DNA of 64,000 bases, from contig CAMYKY010000002.1 of the NCBI GenBank assembly GCA_947259165.1, positions 1 through 64,000 on the forward strand, written 5' to 3'. The notes below the pieces were generated by a model. It was not told the origin of the DNA and ran no database searches. It saw nothing but the letters and a program-made list of their open reading frames with translations. The DNA comes from an uncultured Acidobacteriota bacterium. Lineage in GTDB: Bacteria; Acidobacteriota; Vicinamibacteria; Marinacidobacterales; SMYC01. Made by a program: the position numbers and the translations under genes. This document shows, piece by piece, positions 44,062 to 52,928 of this stretch. Position 1 is the stretch's first letter; each line of letters starts with the position of its first letter.

Positions 44062-45012
44062 TTAGAGCTTGAAGACACCGGATGCCCGGGATTTGTCTTC
44101 TTCTTGCGCGAGGTCGGTGAGAAGTGCCGCAGCGAGGACACCCAAGCGGAGACCCGGGTTGGCTTCGCCCGGGCGGATCTGGATGCGCATCTTGTTCCCG
44201 CCCGAAAGCAGTCCGCCGAGCCCCGAGAATCCCCTTTCGATGCTTCCAACCGGCTCCTCCATCACATCGAGAATCTTGAGCGTGAACGGGTGCAGAAGCT
44301 GGTTCTGGACGAGCAGCTTGCTGCCATCTACGGTGGAGCACACTTCATACTTCTTCCACACCAAGTGAAACTTCCAGTCGGTGTAGGCGAACATGAGTCC
44401 TTTTTCATCCAGGACTCCCATCCGCTGGCGCGTCAGCCCTTCGGTGCGCTTGAGCACGTATCGCGCTCCGCTGAGAGCGTCGAAAGCGTCAAAGTGGAGG
44501 TCGGGCACCTCGAACAAGCTGCGATTGGTCGCTTCTTGTATCATTTCGTTCTCGCGCTGGCTAACCGATCCGATCGAGCTGCCGTTCGGCGAGAGAATTG
44601 CGTACTCGCGACGAAACGCATTCCCGAAGAGCTGCTTGGCGCCACCCTCTTGTTGGAGGATGAACTCATCGAAATCCGCGATCGAACCACCGGTCGTAGC
44701 CGAAGCGATCCGCGAGCTGAGCTCCCCGTCATAGATTCCCTCCGCCACGGCCCCGGCGGCAGGCGCATGGACCGCGTCGAGCTCGGTCGGCTCACCCGCG
44801 GCTTGCATTGCCTGCGTCAGGCGGGTCCGCTCCGCTGTCTCCTCGTCTTCGCGCTCGAGCCTTTGTACGACGAGCTGTCGGACTTGCTCCCACTCGTCTC
44901 CGTCAATCGTACCGTTTCCGTCTTTGTCGAATTGGGCTTTGACGTCAGGGTCGTTCTGGATGAGGGTTCGCATGCGACGGAGCTCATCGCGCAGGCGTGC
45001 GGCGTCGACCAT
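44062..45012 (-). CDS. EF-hand protein with scramblase/LURP-one-like domain
   Basis: The ATG at 45012, preceded by AAGGAG, gives 316 residues. The N-terminus has one EF-hand loop with ideal acidic positions (DKDGNGTIDGDEW), followed by a helical, charged stretch. From about residue 130 the sequence resembles the tubby-like scramblase/LOR fold: FRREYAILSPNGSSIGSV, GVLDEKGLMFAYTDWKF, FTLKILDVMEEPVGSIERGF. The C-terminal helix is hydrophobic (LGVLAAALLTDLA), as in scramblases. Calcium-controlled lipid binding is a reasonable but untested guess. It is a single-gene unit divergent from the HMG-CoA lyase gene. Confidence 0.68.
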   Translation of the reverse strand: MVDAARLRDELRRMRTLIQNDPDVKAQFDKDGNGTIDGDEWEQVRQLVVQRLEREDEETAERTRLTQAMQAAGEPTELDAVHAPAAGAVAEGIYDGELSSRIASATTGGSIADFDEFILQQEGGAKQLFGNAFRREYAILSPNGSSIGSVSQRENEMIQEATNRSLFEVPDLHFDAFDALSGARYVLKRTEGLTRQRMGVLDEKGLMFAYTDWKFHLVWKKYEVCSTVDGSKLLVQNQLLHPFTLKILDVMEEPVGSIERGFSGLGGLLSGGNKMRIQIRPGEANPGLRLGVLAAALLTDLAQEEDKSRASGVFKL

Positions 45013-45161
45013 CGTGTAACTCCTTGTATTTGGTGGAAGCTCCAACTATTGTGCGATCGACAGCCTACGAATACAAACACCAGTGACGTGTTGCCTCGAG
45101 ACGGACGCCAGCTAGGGCGAACCGCCTCGATTTCGTCCGCAATCGGAGCTAACATCGATCC

Positions 45162-46094
45162 ATGATCCACACGAGCCTGCCCGCCCGCGTCAACATCGTG
45201 GACGTCGGACCGCGAGACGGTTTTCAAACGGAACAGGCCTTCATCCCCACCGAGCTGAAAATCCGCGTAATCGACGCGATTTCTGAGACCGGTGTCCCGA
45301 AGATCGAAGCAACCTCGTTCGTCCACCCGAAAGCCGTGCCTCAAATGGCCGATGCGCGCGAGGTGTTGCGCGCTATCCGGCGAGCTCCTGGCGTGGCCTA
45401 CACGGTACTGGTACCGAACACGAAAGGTGCTGAGCTCGCCGTCGAAGAGTCTATCGACGCGATTCGCCTGGTCGTCTGCGCCAGCGAGACGTTCAATCAG
45501 CGCAACGTGCGTATGTCAGTCGAAGAATCCGTTCGCGATTGCGAGGAAATCGTCAAGATCGCCTCGCGCCGAGACGTTCCAGTGGAGGTCGCCATCGGTG
45601 TGTCGTTCGGGTGCCCTTTCGAGGGCCCGACCCCGGAGAAACGTGTCGCGGAGCTTGCGCGGACGTTCGCCGGGATGGGCATTCGTGAGATTTCGATCGC
45701 TGACACCGTGGGGATGGCGAACCCAACGCAAGTGACCCGACTGATGACGCGTCTTCGAGCCGATCTCGACGGCGCGAAGCTGTCGCTGCACATTCACAAC
45801 ACGCGAGGGCTCGGATTTGCGAACGCGCTCGCCGGACTCCAGGCCGGAATCGATACTTACGACGCGTCTATCGGCGGTCTCGGCGGGTGTCCGGTGACCC
45901 CGGCCGCAACCGGCAACCTCCCGACCGAAGACCTCGTCAACATGTGCGAGGAGATGGGTATCGAGACCGGGATCGATATCGACAAGGTCATGGAAGCCTC
46001 TCGCCTAATGGAAGAGTTCCTTGGAAGACGCCTGCCGTCTCACGTGCTTCTCGCTGGAACGAACCAACAGGCGGTCGCCCGTCACCAGGCTTGA
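45162..46094 (+). CDS. mvaB: hydroxymethylglutaryl-CoA lyase
   Basis: The 310-residue TIM-barrel enzyme splits HMG-CoA into acetyl-CoA and acetoacetate, the last step of leucine breakdown. It shows VDVGPRDGFQTE near the N-terminus, the metal His pair in LHIHNTRG and the family signature GGLGGCP containing the catalytic Cys. The metal-site phrase has Asn where many have Asp. A leucine-dehydrogenase-like gene lies 6 kb away, so both could serve branched-chain amino-acid use. Confidence 0.92.
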   Translation: MIHTSLPARVNIVDVGPRDGFQTEQAFIPTELKIRVIDAISETGVPKIEATSFVHPKAVPQMADAREVLRAIRRAPGVAYTVLVPNTKGAELAVEESIDAIRLVVCASETFNQRNVRMSVEESVRDCEEIVKIASRRDVPVEVAIGVSFGCPFEGPTPEKRVAELARTFAGMGIREISIADTVGMANPTQVTRLMTRLRADLDGAKLSLHIHNTRGLGFANALAGLQAGIDTYDASIGGLGGCPVTPAATGNLPTEDLVNMCEEMGIETGIDIDKVMEASRLMEEFLGRRLPSHVLLAGTNQQAVARHQA

Positions 46095-46117
46095 GACGCA
46101 TCCCGTCCCGAAGCCTC

Positions 46118-47035
46118 CTAATCGAACCAACCTAGGGGGAGAAAGCGGCTGCCGTCCGAGTGGGTCACGGATGTGATCGCGGCCGTGATCCGTCCTGTCG
46201 CCACTGGCCGGGGGGCGGCGAATGCGAGCAGGTACCGAAAGCCGTAGAGCTCTCCGGGAAGGGGCCTCGAGTGGGTGAAGACCACAGCGAGGCCGATGTC
46301 ACCCAGGGTCGAGACGGTGTCCGAAAAGACCCGTGATCCGGCGGGTGCGTCCAGCAAGACCACGAATCGTCTCACGGTTTCGGGTACAGCGGCGTCCTCG
46401 GGACGAGCGATCGCCCAGAAGCTCGTTGCGTTGTGAGGATCCTCCTGAACGGCGTTATCGAGGGTCTCGAGCCCGTAGAGACGCGCCGCGGCCAGGCTCG
46501 CCACCGCGGCCAGGGTGCCGTCTCCGCGCTTCACTCGCTCCGCCGCCGCGGCCGTGGAAGCGGTCTCCTCACGCGGGATGCCGTGGAAGTGGGCGTCGAG
46601 AAACGCGCCGGATTCTCCGAGGGCATTTGGATGAGAGAGGATTCTCTGGACTCCGTCGCGCGAGGTCCCGGGTTTTACGAGGAGGTGTAGCTCGATCGGG
46701 AGGACGAGCTCGGCGACCACGCGGAAGCCCGGATCGGGCCCGCCGAGAAACAGGCGGGACGACTCCGCGGGAAAACCCGCGACCGTCGAGGCGACGGGCA
46801 AAATGCCGCGAGAGATCTGACCTGCCCGCAGCGCTTCGACGACATGCGTCATAGTCTCGAAGGGAACGCTCGCTCCTACCTCCGGCGTCCCTCGGCGATA
46901 GGCGTTCGCCGCTTGCTCGCTGAAGGTGCCTCGCGGACCGAGAAAGCCGAGCTCTCCCGTGGCGGCCGTCAGCACGGTCGAGCCCCCCAACGCGAGCGCA
47001 ATCGCCCAATAGCTCAGCCGTTGGTGAAATTGCAT
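46118..47035 (-). CDS. prephenate dehydratase-like protein with export-like N-terminus
   Basis: From the ATG at 47035 it has 305 residues. The body is prephenate dehydratase: LGFLGPRGTFSEQAA, then GILPVASTVAG, and the catalytic region NATSFWAIAR. A C-terminal ACT-like part follows (VFSDTVSTLGDIGLAVVFTHSRPLPGELYGFRYL). Two features are odd. A hydrophobic N-terminal stretch (YWAIALALGGSTVLTAATG) looks like a signal peptide or anchor. The usual TRF motif is TSF, keeping Thr but losing Arg. It converges with the HMG-CoA lyase gene. Confidence 0.8.
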   Translation of the reverse strand: MQFHQRLSYWAIALALGGSTVLTAATGELGFLGPRGTFSEQAANAYRRGTPEVGASVPFETMTHVVEALRAGQISRGILPVASTVAGFPAESSRLFLGGPDPGFRVVAELVLPIELHLLVKPGTSRDGVQRILSHPNALGESGAFLDAHFHGIPREETASTAAAAERVKRGDGTLAAVASLAAARLYGLETLDNAVQEDPHNATSFWAIARPEDAAVPETVRRFVVLLDAPAGSRVFSDTVSTLGDIGLAVVFTHSRPLPGELYGFRYLLAFAAPRPVATGRITAAITSVTHSDGSRFLPLGWFD

Positions 47036-47173
47036 CGTTCCGGCTGTTATTGGCATTCGAGGTTCGAGGGTTCAGAATTGGCCAGGATATCAGACGGCGC
47101 TGGATTCCGAACGACTGACGAGGCGACAACTCCCGATCGGCAACCCGCCGTACGCGGGCTAGCGCCGCTGACG

Positions 47174-49015
47174 CTACTCGACGGTGACGGACTTTGCGAG
47201 GTTGCGCGGCTGGTCCACGTCGCAGCCACGCCGCACGGCGATGTGGTAGGCGAGGAGTTGCAGCGGCAGGACGCTCACCAACGGAGAGATGGCGTCGGGG
47301 TGTCGCGGGAGCCGGATCACACTGTCGCGATCTCCGTCGAGCACCGGGAGGAGGCGATCGTCGCCTTCAGTCGTAATGGCGATGATCCGGGCGCCGCGCG
47401 CTTTCGCTTCTTGAATGTTGCTGGCGATCTTCTCGAACAACGGGTTGTCGAGTGCGAGGGCCACTAGAGGCATCCGGTCATCGATGAGCGCGATGGGGCC
47501 ATGTTTCATCTCGCCGGCGGGATATCCTTCGGCGTGAATGTACGACAGTTCTTTCAGCTTTAGCGCGCCTTCGAGTGCTATCGGGTAGAGGTGGCCTCTG
47601 CCGAGAAACAAGAAATTGCCGACCAGATAGAATTCACGAGCGACGTCCACGATGGACGGTGCCATCTCGAGCGCCGACTCCATCACGTGTGGAGCCCTGG
47701 CGAGATCTTCGAGGCGCGCTCGCGCGGCGTCGGGACTCAGCCGCCCCAACCGCTGCGCGAGGTGAAGAGCGAAGAGGTACAAACAAACGACCTGGGAAGT
47801 GAAGGTCTTCGTCGCCGCGACCCCGATCTCGGGGCCGGCATGAGTGTAGAGAGTCTGGTCGCAGACTCTCGTCGCCATGGAGCCCATGACATTGCAGATC
47901 GCGAGGGTCGTCGCTCCGGCCTCTTTTGACGCTTTGAGCGCAGCGAGCGTGTCGGCGGTCTCGCCGGACTGGGTGATGCCGATGACGAGCTGGTTCTCAT
48001 CCAGGATCGGATTTCGGTATCGGAACTCGGAGGCGACATCAACATCGACAGGAATGCGAGCGAGCTCCTCGATGTAGAACTTTCCGACCTGTGCCGCGAG
48101 CCAGCTCGTCCCGCAGGCAGCAATCGAGATTCGGCTCAATCGCTCGACGAACGCGTCGTCGAGAGCGACTTCGTTCAAGTGAACCAGCCCGGTGTCGAGC
48201 GAGTATCTTCCCAAGAGCGTGTCGCGGACCGCGCGGGGCTGCTCGAAGATCTCTTTGAGCATGAAGTGTTTGAAACCCTGCTTTTCGACCTGGACCGGAT
48301 CCCAGGTGATTCGCTGAGGTGGGCGCTCCTGCTCCGCCCCGTTTGCGTCGACGACGGTGACGTCTCCCCTTCTTAGAATCGCGATGTCGCCGTCATCGAG
48401 GTAGACGGCGGAGCGTGTATGGTTCAGGAACGCGGGCACATCGGAAGCGATGAACGATTCGTCGTCGCCAATCCCGAGCACGAGTGGTGGGCCGTTGCGT
48501 GCGCCCACCAAAACATCTGGTTCGTTGGCACTGAGCGCCACGAACGCAAAAACCCCCTCGAGCTCTTCGAAAGAGCGTCTCACGGCAAGAGCCAAGTCAC
48601 CGTCGAAGTGTTTTTCGATCGTGTGCGCGATGATCTCGGTATCGGTCTCGGTGACGAACTTGTGCCCTTGCTTCGTGAGTTTGGCCTTGAGGTCTAGGTA
48701 GTTCTCGATGATGCCGTTGTGGACGACGACAATGGTTCCGCTGCAGTCGCGATGAGGATGAGCGTTTTCTTCGTTGGGACGACCATGGGTCGCCCACCGC
48801 GTGTGACCGAGACCGTAGGAGCCGTTCAAACCTGTCGGGTCGACCTGTCGGACGAGGTTGTCGAGTTTGCCCTCGCAGCGAAGGAGCTTGAGCTCACCGT
48901 TGTCGACGACCGCGACGCCCGCGGAATCATATCCGCGATACTCGAGTGAGCGCAGTCCTTGGAGAAGCATCTCCGACGTGGAGCGCTCACCGATGTAGCC
49001 GATTATGCCGCACAT
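47174..49015 (-). CDS. glmS: glutamine-fructose-6-phosphate aminotransferase
   Basis: The start must be the ATG at 49015 so that Cys2 becomes the N-terminal nucleophile (MCGIIGYIG); an ATG 12 bases earlier would spoil this. The 613-residue enzyme has the glutaminase domain (YRGYDSAGVAVV, HTRWATHGRP) and two SIS isomerase domains (GTSWLAAQVGK, TQSGETADTLAA), ending in the typical AKSVTVE. It makes glucosamine-6-phosphate for peptidoglycan and LPS. It follows the GlmU-like gene by 62 bases. Confidence 0.97.
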   Translation of the reverse strand: MCGIIGYIGERSTSEMLLQGLRSLEYRGYDSAGVAVVDNGELKLLRCEGKLDNLVRQVDPTGLNGSYGLGHTRWATHGRPNEENAHPHRDCSGTIVVVHNGIIENYLDLKAKLTKQGHKFVTETDTEIIAHTIEKHFDGDLALAVRRSFEELEGVFAFVALSANEPDVLVGARNGPPLVLGIGDDESFIASDVPAFLNHTRSAVYLDDGDIAILRRGDVTVVDANGAEQERPPQRITWDPVQVEKQGFKHFMLKEIFEQPRAVRDTLLGRYSLDTGLVHLNEVALDDAFVERLSRISIAACGTSWLAAQVGKFYIEELARIPVDVDVASEFRYRNPILDENQLVIGITQSGETADTLAALKASKEAGATTLAICNVMGSMATRVCDQTLYTHAGPEIGVAATKTFTSQVVCLYLFALHLAQRLGRLSPDAARARLEDLARAPHVMESALEMAPSIVDVAREFYLVGNFLFLGRGHLYPIALEGALKLKELSYIHAEGYPAGEMKHGPIALIDDRMPLVALALDNPLFEKIASNIQEAKARGARIIAITTEGDDRLLPVLDGDRDSVIRLPRHPDAISPLVSVLPLQLLAYHIAVRRGCDVDQPRNLAKSVTVE

Positions 49016-49077
49016 GTCAGTTTCCAATTCCTATCAAGGATAGAAGATGCACGCTGGAATCTCCCTGTCTCCACTCA

Positions 49078-50208
49078 TCAGTTCTTGCTTCTTCGATTGG
49101 CCCAGTTCTTTTTGATGATTTGGTGGCTTCTTGCCAGAGCGAGGGCGTTGGCAGGGACGTCTTTGACGATGCAAGAACCTGCAGCGACGAAAGCGCCCTT
49201 GCCGATCTTGACCGGGGCGACGAGTTGGACGTCGCTTCCGATGAAGGCTCCGTCGCCGACGACCGTACGATTCTTGACACGACCATCGTAGTTACACGTG
49301 ATCGTACCGGCGCCGAGATTGGCGTTTTTGCCGATCGAGGCATCGCCGACGTAGCTCAGGTGCGACGCCTTCGCGCCCGCACCGAGCTTCGCGTTCTTGA
49401 TCTCGACGAAGTTGCCGATGCGCGCGGCGTCGCCCACATCGGAGTCGGGGCGCAGGTGTGCGAAGGGGCCGATAGAAGCGTTCTTGCCGATGCGACTGTC
49501 GCGAATGAAACAGTGATCGAGAACCTGGGTTCCGGCGCCGACGCTTGCATTGACGAGGTGAGAAAAACTCCCCAGGGTGCAAGCCTTGCCGATGCGCGAT
49601 GCGCCCTCGACGAGCACGTAGGGCGACAACAGCGTGCCCGCGCCAACCGCCACCTCCGGGTCGATCGACACGCTCGCGGGGTCCGGCACCAAAACACCGT
49701 GACGCATGAGGGTCGCCACCTTCCGTTGCCGCAAGATGCGGTGGGCATCGCTCCATGCCTGAGCGGAATCGACAAGAACAAGCTCGTCGTCGTCGACGAA
49801 CACGGGATCTGGCTTGAGCCGTCGAGCAAGGTCTTGGAGCGAGCTCGGCAGGCCGGCTTTGATGGTTTTGAGTGCCCGGACGTCCGTGGCGATGACAACA
49901 GGATCCCCGCCGCCGCTTCGAAACAAGGCGTGGGCACGGCTTGCGCTCGCCTTCACGACCCGCTTGAGCGCACGCGCGACGAGGCACGGAGCCTCGGCGG
50001 GAGCGAAGAGAATCGAGCCCCGCAGCGATGCGAGCTGGCTCACGGAAATCGAAGTGAGTGCGGGCGGGCCGTCGCCTCCTACCCAGAGAATGCGCCGGGG
50101 CTTCAAGGCCCGGATGGCGTGGAGACTTCGCTGCCAGACCGGCTGACCCAAGAGCATCGCGGACACAAACACGTTGCCGCGTTGGGGCCAGAGAGCTACC
50201 GTCGTCAC
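49078..50208 (-). CDS. GlmU-like acetyltransferase with a degenerate uridylyltransferase half
   Basis: A GTG at 50208 overlaps the yvcK stop (GTGA) and gives 376 residues. From about residue 190 the left-handed beta-helix of GlmU is intact, with SHLSYVGDASIG holding the catalytic His and GAGTITCNYDG. The front half should carry the pyrophosphorylase loop L-x-A-G-x-G-T-R-M and LPK; instead it reads TTVALWPQRGNVFVSAM with neither motif, and is some 80 residues shorter than usual. It probably acetylates glucosamine-1-phosphate but cannot make UDP-GlcNAc alone. It sits between yvcK and glmS. Confidence 0.83.
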   Translation of the reverse strand: MTTVALWPQRGNVFVSAMLLGQPVWQRSLHAIRALKPRRILWVGGDGPPALTSISVSQLASLRGSILFAPAEAPCLVARALKRVVKASASRAHALFRSGGGDPVVIATDVRALKTIKAGLPSSLQDLARRLKPDPVFVDDDELVLVDSAQAWSDAHRILRQRKVATLMRHGVLVPDPASVSIDPEVAVGAGTLLSPYVLVEGASRIGKACTLGSFSHLVNASVGAGTQVLDHCFIRDSRIGKNASIGPFAHLRPDSDVGDAARIGNFVEIKNAKLGAGAKASHLSYVGDASIGKNANLGAGTITCNYDGRVKNRTVVGDGAFIGSDVQLVAPVKIGKGAFVAAGSCIVKDVPANALALARSHQIIKKNWANRRSKN

Positions 50209-51215
50209 GATCGTGTTGCCGTGACGCGTGCGCGTCGGAAGAGTGCTTGCAGCGCGAGCGCGCACTTCTCACCGTCGTGACGGAACACCGGACTTGGGTG
50301 GATCAGGTCCGTGAGTACGAGTGGGCAGCGAAGCGCGTTTTCGCTGGAAGGCTCGACGGGATAGGCGCCTTCCTCGCGGTAGCGAGCCAGCGTCGTCTCC
50401 GGCACACTCGTCGAGTTTGCGAGAACGTGAGACAAAATCAATTTCGGCGCGTGCTGTCTCAGGGCTTCCACATGATCGGCAAGGGAGTAGCCCGTTGTCT
50501 CGCCTGGTTGGGTCATCATATTCGAAAGGTAGACGACGAGCGCGCCCGAGGTCTGAATGGCGTCCACCACGCCCGGGACCAGCAGGTTAGGAATGAGACT
50601 CGTGTACAGCGACCCGGGGCCGATTAACACGAGGTCGGCCTGTGCCAGCGCTTCGAGCGCGTCGTCGGGGGGACGGCAGCTCTCTGGATCGAGATGCACC
50701 CGATGGATCGGTTTCGTGGACTGGCTGATGTTGGTTTCGCCGGCAATGCGCTCGCCTCCCTCGAGCTCCGCGATGAGGGAGACCCGCTGGTTGGTCGAAG
50801 GAAAAATGCGGCCGCGAATCGCGAGTACGTGGCTTGCAGCGCGAACGGCCTCACTGAAATCGCCGGTGACAGCCGTGAGCGCAGTCAGGAACAGGTTCCC
50901 GAAATTGTGACCAGCGAGCTCGCCCCCACTCTCGAACCGGTGTTGAAACAGTGACGAGAGAAGCGACTCGTCCTCGGACAGTGCCACGAGACAGTTGCGG
51001 ATGTCTCCCGGCGGCAGCATCTGGAACTCGTCGCGCAACCGCCCCGAGCTTCCGCCGTCGTCGGTCACCGTTACGAGAGCGGATAAGTCGGCGAAATAGA
51101 CCCCGTCTCTAGACTCTCCGGGCGGAGGCGGGTCGATGAAGAGTTTGAGCCCCGAAAGCAGCGCGGAGAGCCCCGTGCCGCCCCCGATCGCGCAAACCCT
51201 GAGGCCGTAGATCAC
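50205..51215 (-). CDS. yvcK: YvcK/CofD-like gluconeogenesis factor
   Basis: A GTG start gives 336 residues with the YvcK series: AIGGGTGLSALLSGLK, VTVTDDGGSSGRLRDEF, PPGDIRNCLVALS, GHNFGNLFLTALT and LIGPGSLYTSLIPNLLVPGV. YvcK proteins bind UDP-GlcNAc and tune precursor flow into the cell wall, notably by controlling GlmS in Gram-positive bacteria. Here the gene overlaps the GlmU-like gene and lies next to glmS, which fits that role well. It begins 12 bases after the TPR gene stop. Confidence 0.92.
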   Translation of the reverse strand: MIYGLRVCAIGGGTGLSALLSGLKLFIDPPPPGESRDGVYFADLSALVTVTDDGGSSGRLRDEFQMLPPGDIRNCLVALSEDESLLSSLFQHRFESGGELAGHNFGNLFLTALTAVTGDFSEAVRAASHVLAIRGRIFPSTNQRVSLIAELEGGERIAGETNISQSTKPIHRVHLDPESCRPPDDALEALAQADLVLIGPGSLYTSLIPNLLVPGVVDAIQTSGALVVYLSNMMTQPGETTGYSLADHVEALRQHAPKLILSHVLANSTSVPETTLARYREEGAYPVEPSSENALRCPLVLTDLIHPSPVFRHDGEKCALALQALFRRARVTATRS

Positions 51216-51227
51216 AGCGAGGAGTCG

Positions 51228-51773
51228 CTACGATGCGTCGTCGAGAAGCACCGCGACCTCAGTGGCGTCCCACACGCGCGCAAAGTCGTCGTCGACTCTG
51301 GCGTGTACACGCGCCGAGGGATCACTCCCGATCGCCTGCTTGAGAAGCTTCGCGGTAGCCGGAGCGTCTCCGGACAAAGCGTGGGCGGCTGCCAGGCAGT
51401 ACTGAACGTGGGAGCTCTTGGGCTCGAGGTCGAGGGCTTTCGTCAAATGCTTGATGGCCTGGGAGTGGTCCCCGTCGTTGAGGGACATCACACCGGCGGT
51501 CACCATTTCCTCGGCGTTTTTCGGCCGTCGCTGCGGCGATAGCCGTTGGTCGCAAACGATCAGGTAGGAGCCGACGCGATCCATCAATTCTCTTTCTTCG
51601 GGGTAGGTTTCCTGCAGGCGGACGAGCTGCTCTTTCGCCTTGGCGGGGTCGTCCTTGTAGAGCGCTTTCAGGGCCTTTTCGAGTCCGTCGAGTGCTTTTT
51701 GATAGGGTTCGCTTGTGGCGCGCCCTAGTTTTTTTGCGGTGTCACCCTTGGAGCGCGTCGTCTTCTGTCCCAT
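51228..51773 (-). CDS. TPR-like cytosolic protein
   Basis: The ATG at 51773 has a near-perfect ribosome site (AAGGAGGT), giving 181 residues. After a Lys-rich start the sequence holds tetratricopeptide-like helices (ALKALYKDDPAKAKEQLVRL; MSLNDGDHSQAIKHLTKALD; AHALSGDAPATAKLLKQAI). A run CDQRLSPQRRPKN in the middle may be a flexible link. No signal or membrane segment. It precedes yvcK by 12 bases and may work with it, but its function is unknown. Confidence 0.72.
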   Translation of the reverse strand: MGQKTTRSKGDTAKKLGRATSEPYQKALDGLEKALKALYKDDPAKAKEQLVRLQETYPEERELMDRVGSYLIVCDQRLSPQRRPKNAEEMVTAGVMSLNDGDHSQAIKHLTKALDLEPKSSHVQYCLAAAHALSGDAPATAKLLKQAIGSDPSARVHARVDDDFARVWDATEVAVLLDDAS

Positions 51774-51908
51774 GGGACCTCCTTCATTGGCGACAAGTGC
51801 CTCCGAGACCAGGCACCCTGAGAATCGGAAAAGCGGAAGTCGCCGTTCCTTGCTGCACTCGGACGTGCTCGGTCGCCAGCCGAGACACACTTGGTTGGGA
51901 ACCTGGAA

Positions 51909-52928
51909 TTATACGGGGATATGGCCTCGTGGGTCAAACTGTGACGCAAGCTCTTGTTCCAGAAGTTGTATGGGGGTGAGGCCCGCAGGTTTCGCTCGCA
52001 TCAGGAGGCGCTCAGTCCTGTCCCCGATGGCTTCGATGGCATCGAGGCTTCGCTTCTCGCCTTGAAGGAGAAAGCGGACGCCTTGAATCAGAGCACCGGC
52101 GTTGGCCAGGTAATCGGGTACGAACACGATGTTGCGCGCCGCGAGCGCGTCTCCGACGGCCGCGGTTGCCAGGACATTGTTCGCCGAGCCGACGACGATG
52201 CGAGCCGCGAGGTTCGCCGTCGTTTGCTCATCGAGCACGCCGCCAATCGCGCACGGCGCGAACAGCTCGCATTCCACGGAATAGATGTCATCGACGCGGA
52301 CCTCTTGAAAAGAGACCGACTTCGCGAGCTCGTCGAGCGCGTCACGGCTCGGGTCGCACACGTAGAGCTCCGCCCCCTCCTCCGATAGTTTTCGGGCGAG
52401 CCACGCACCAACGCCCCCCGCACCTTGCAGAGCCACTCGAACTCCCTCGAAATCGGATCGGTTCAGATGGAAGGCCAGCGCAGCTCGGGCCGCGGCGACC
52501 ACACCGAGCGCGGTTGCCAGATTCAGGTCACCGACACCCTCATCGGATTCGTCCACCATATGGGAGGTTTCGCGGCGAATTACTGCGCCGTCTTCGATCG
52601 GGAGTCCGACGTCTCTTCCTGCCAGGAATCGTCCTCCCATGCCCTCGAGGACTCGCCCGATGGCAAGGAGTGTGTCGTGTCGTTTTGACTCCGGCGGCTT
52701 GATCAAGACGATCTTCCCGCCTCCCACCGGGAGACTTGCCGCTGCCGCTTTGTACGTCATCGCGCGCGCGAGCCGGATCCCGTCCGCAAGCGCGTCGTGC
52801 TCACTCGCGTAAGGATAGAGACGAATACCGCCAGTCGCCGGACCCCGCGATGTGTTGTGGATCACCATGAAACCCTGGAGGCCGCTCGCGGGGTCGGAAA
52901 GCGCGATGGCTCGTTCGAAGAGGTTCAT
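51909..52928 (-). CDS. Glu/Leu/Phe/Val dehydrogenase family enzyme (leucine dehydrogenase-like)
   Basis: The 339-residue enzyme has the family core: VIHNTSRGPATGGIRLYPY, SLPVGGGKIVLIKPP with the catalytic Lys, GRDVGLPIED, and the NAD site VALQGAGGVGAWLARKL. It oxidatively deaminates a branched-chain or other hydrophobic amino acid. It is somewhat shorter than typical leucine dehydrogenase. The start overlaps the rsmI stop by four bases (ATGA). Substrate is inferred from similarity only. Confidence 0.85.
   Translation of the reverse strand: MNLFERAIALSDPASGLQGFMVIHNTSRGPATGGIRLYPYASEHDALADGIRLARAMTYKAAAASLPVGGGKIVLIKPPESKRHDTLLAIGRVLEGMGGRFLAGRDVGLPIEDGAVIRRETSHMVDESDEGVGDLNLATALGVVAAARAALAFHLNRSDFEGVRVALQGAGGVGAWLARKLSEEGAELYVCDPSRDALDELAKSVSFQEVRVDDIYSVECELFAPCAIGGVLDEQTTANLAARIVVGSANNVLATAAVGDALAARNIVFVPDYLANAGALIQGVRFLLQGEKRSLDAIEAIGDRTERLLMRAKPAGLTPIQLLEQELASQFDPRGHIPV

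Noticed and set aside
43831-45165. Long plus-strand open frame (444 codons)
   Set aside because: It is antisense to the EF-hand gene and the start of the helicase gene; those carry clear motifs and this does not.
47142-47160. Small CCCGC/GCGGG hairpin after the glmS stop
   Set aside because: Five-base stem without a T run on the correct strand; not convincing as a terminator.
48946-50280. 444-codon plus-strand open frame
   Set aside because: It is antisense to the GlmU-like gene, whose hexapeptide repeats are clear.
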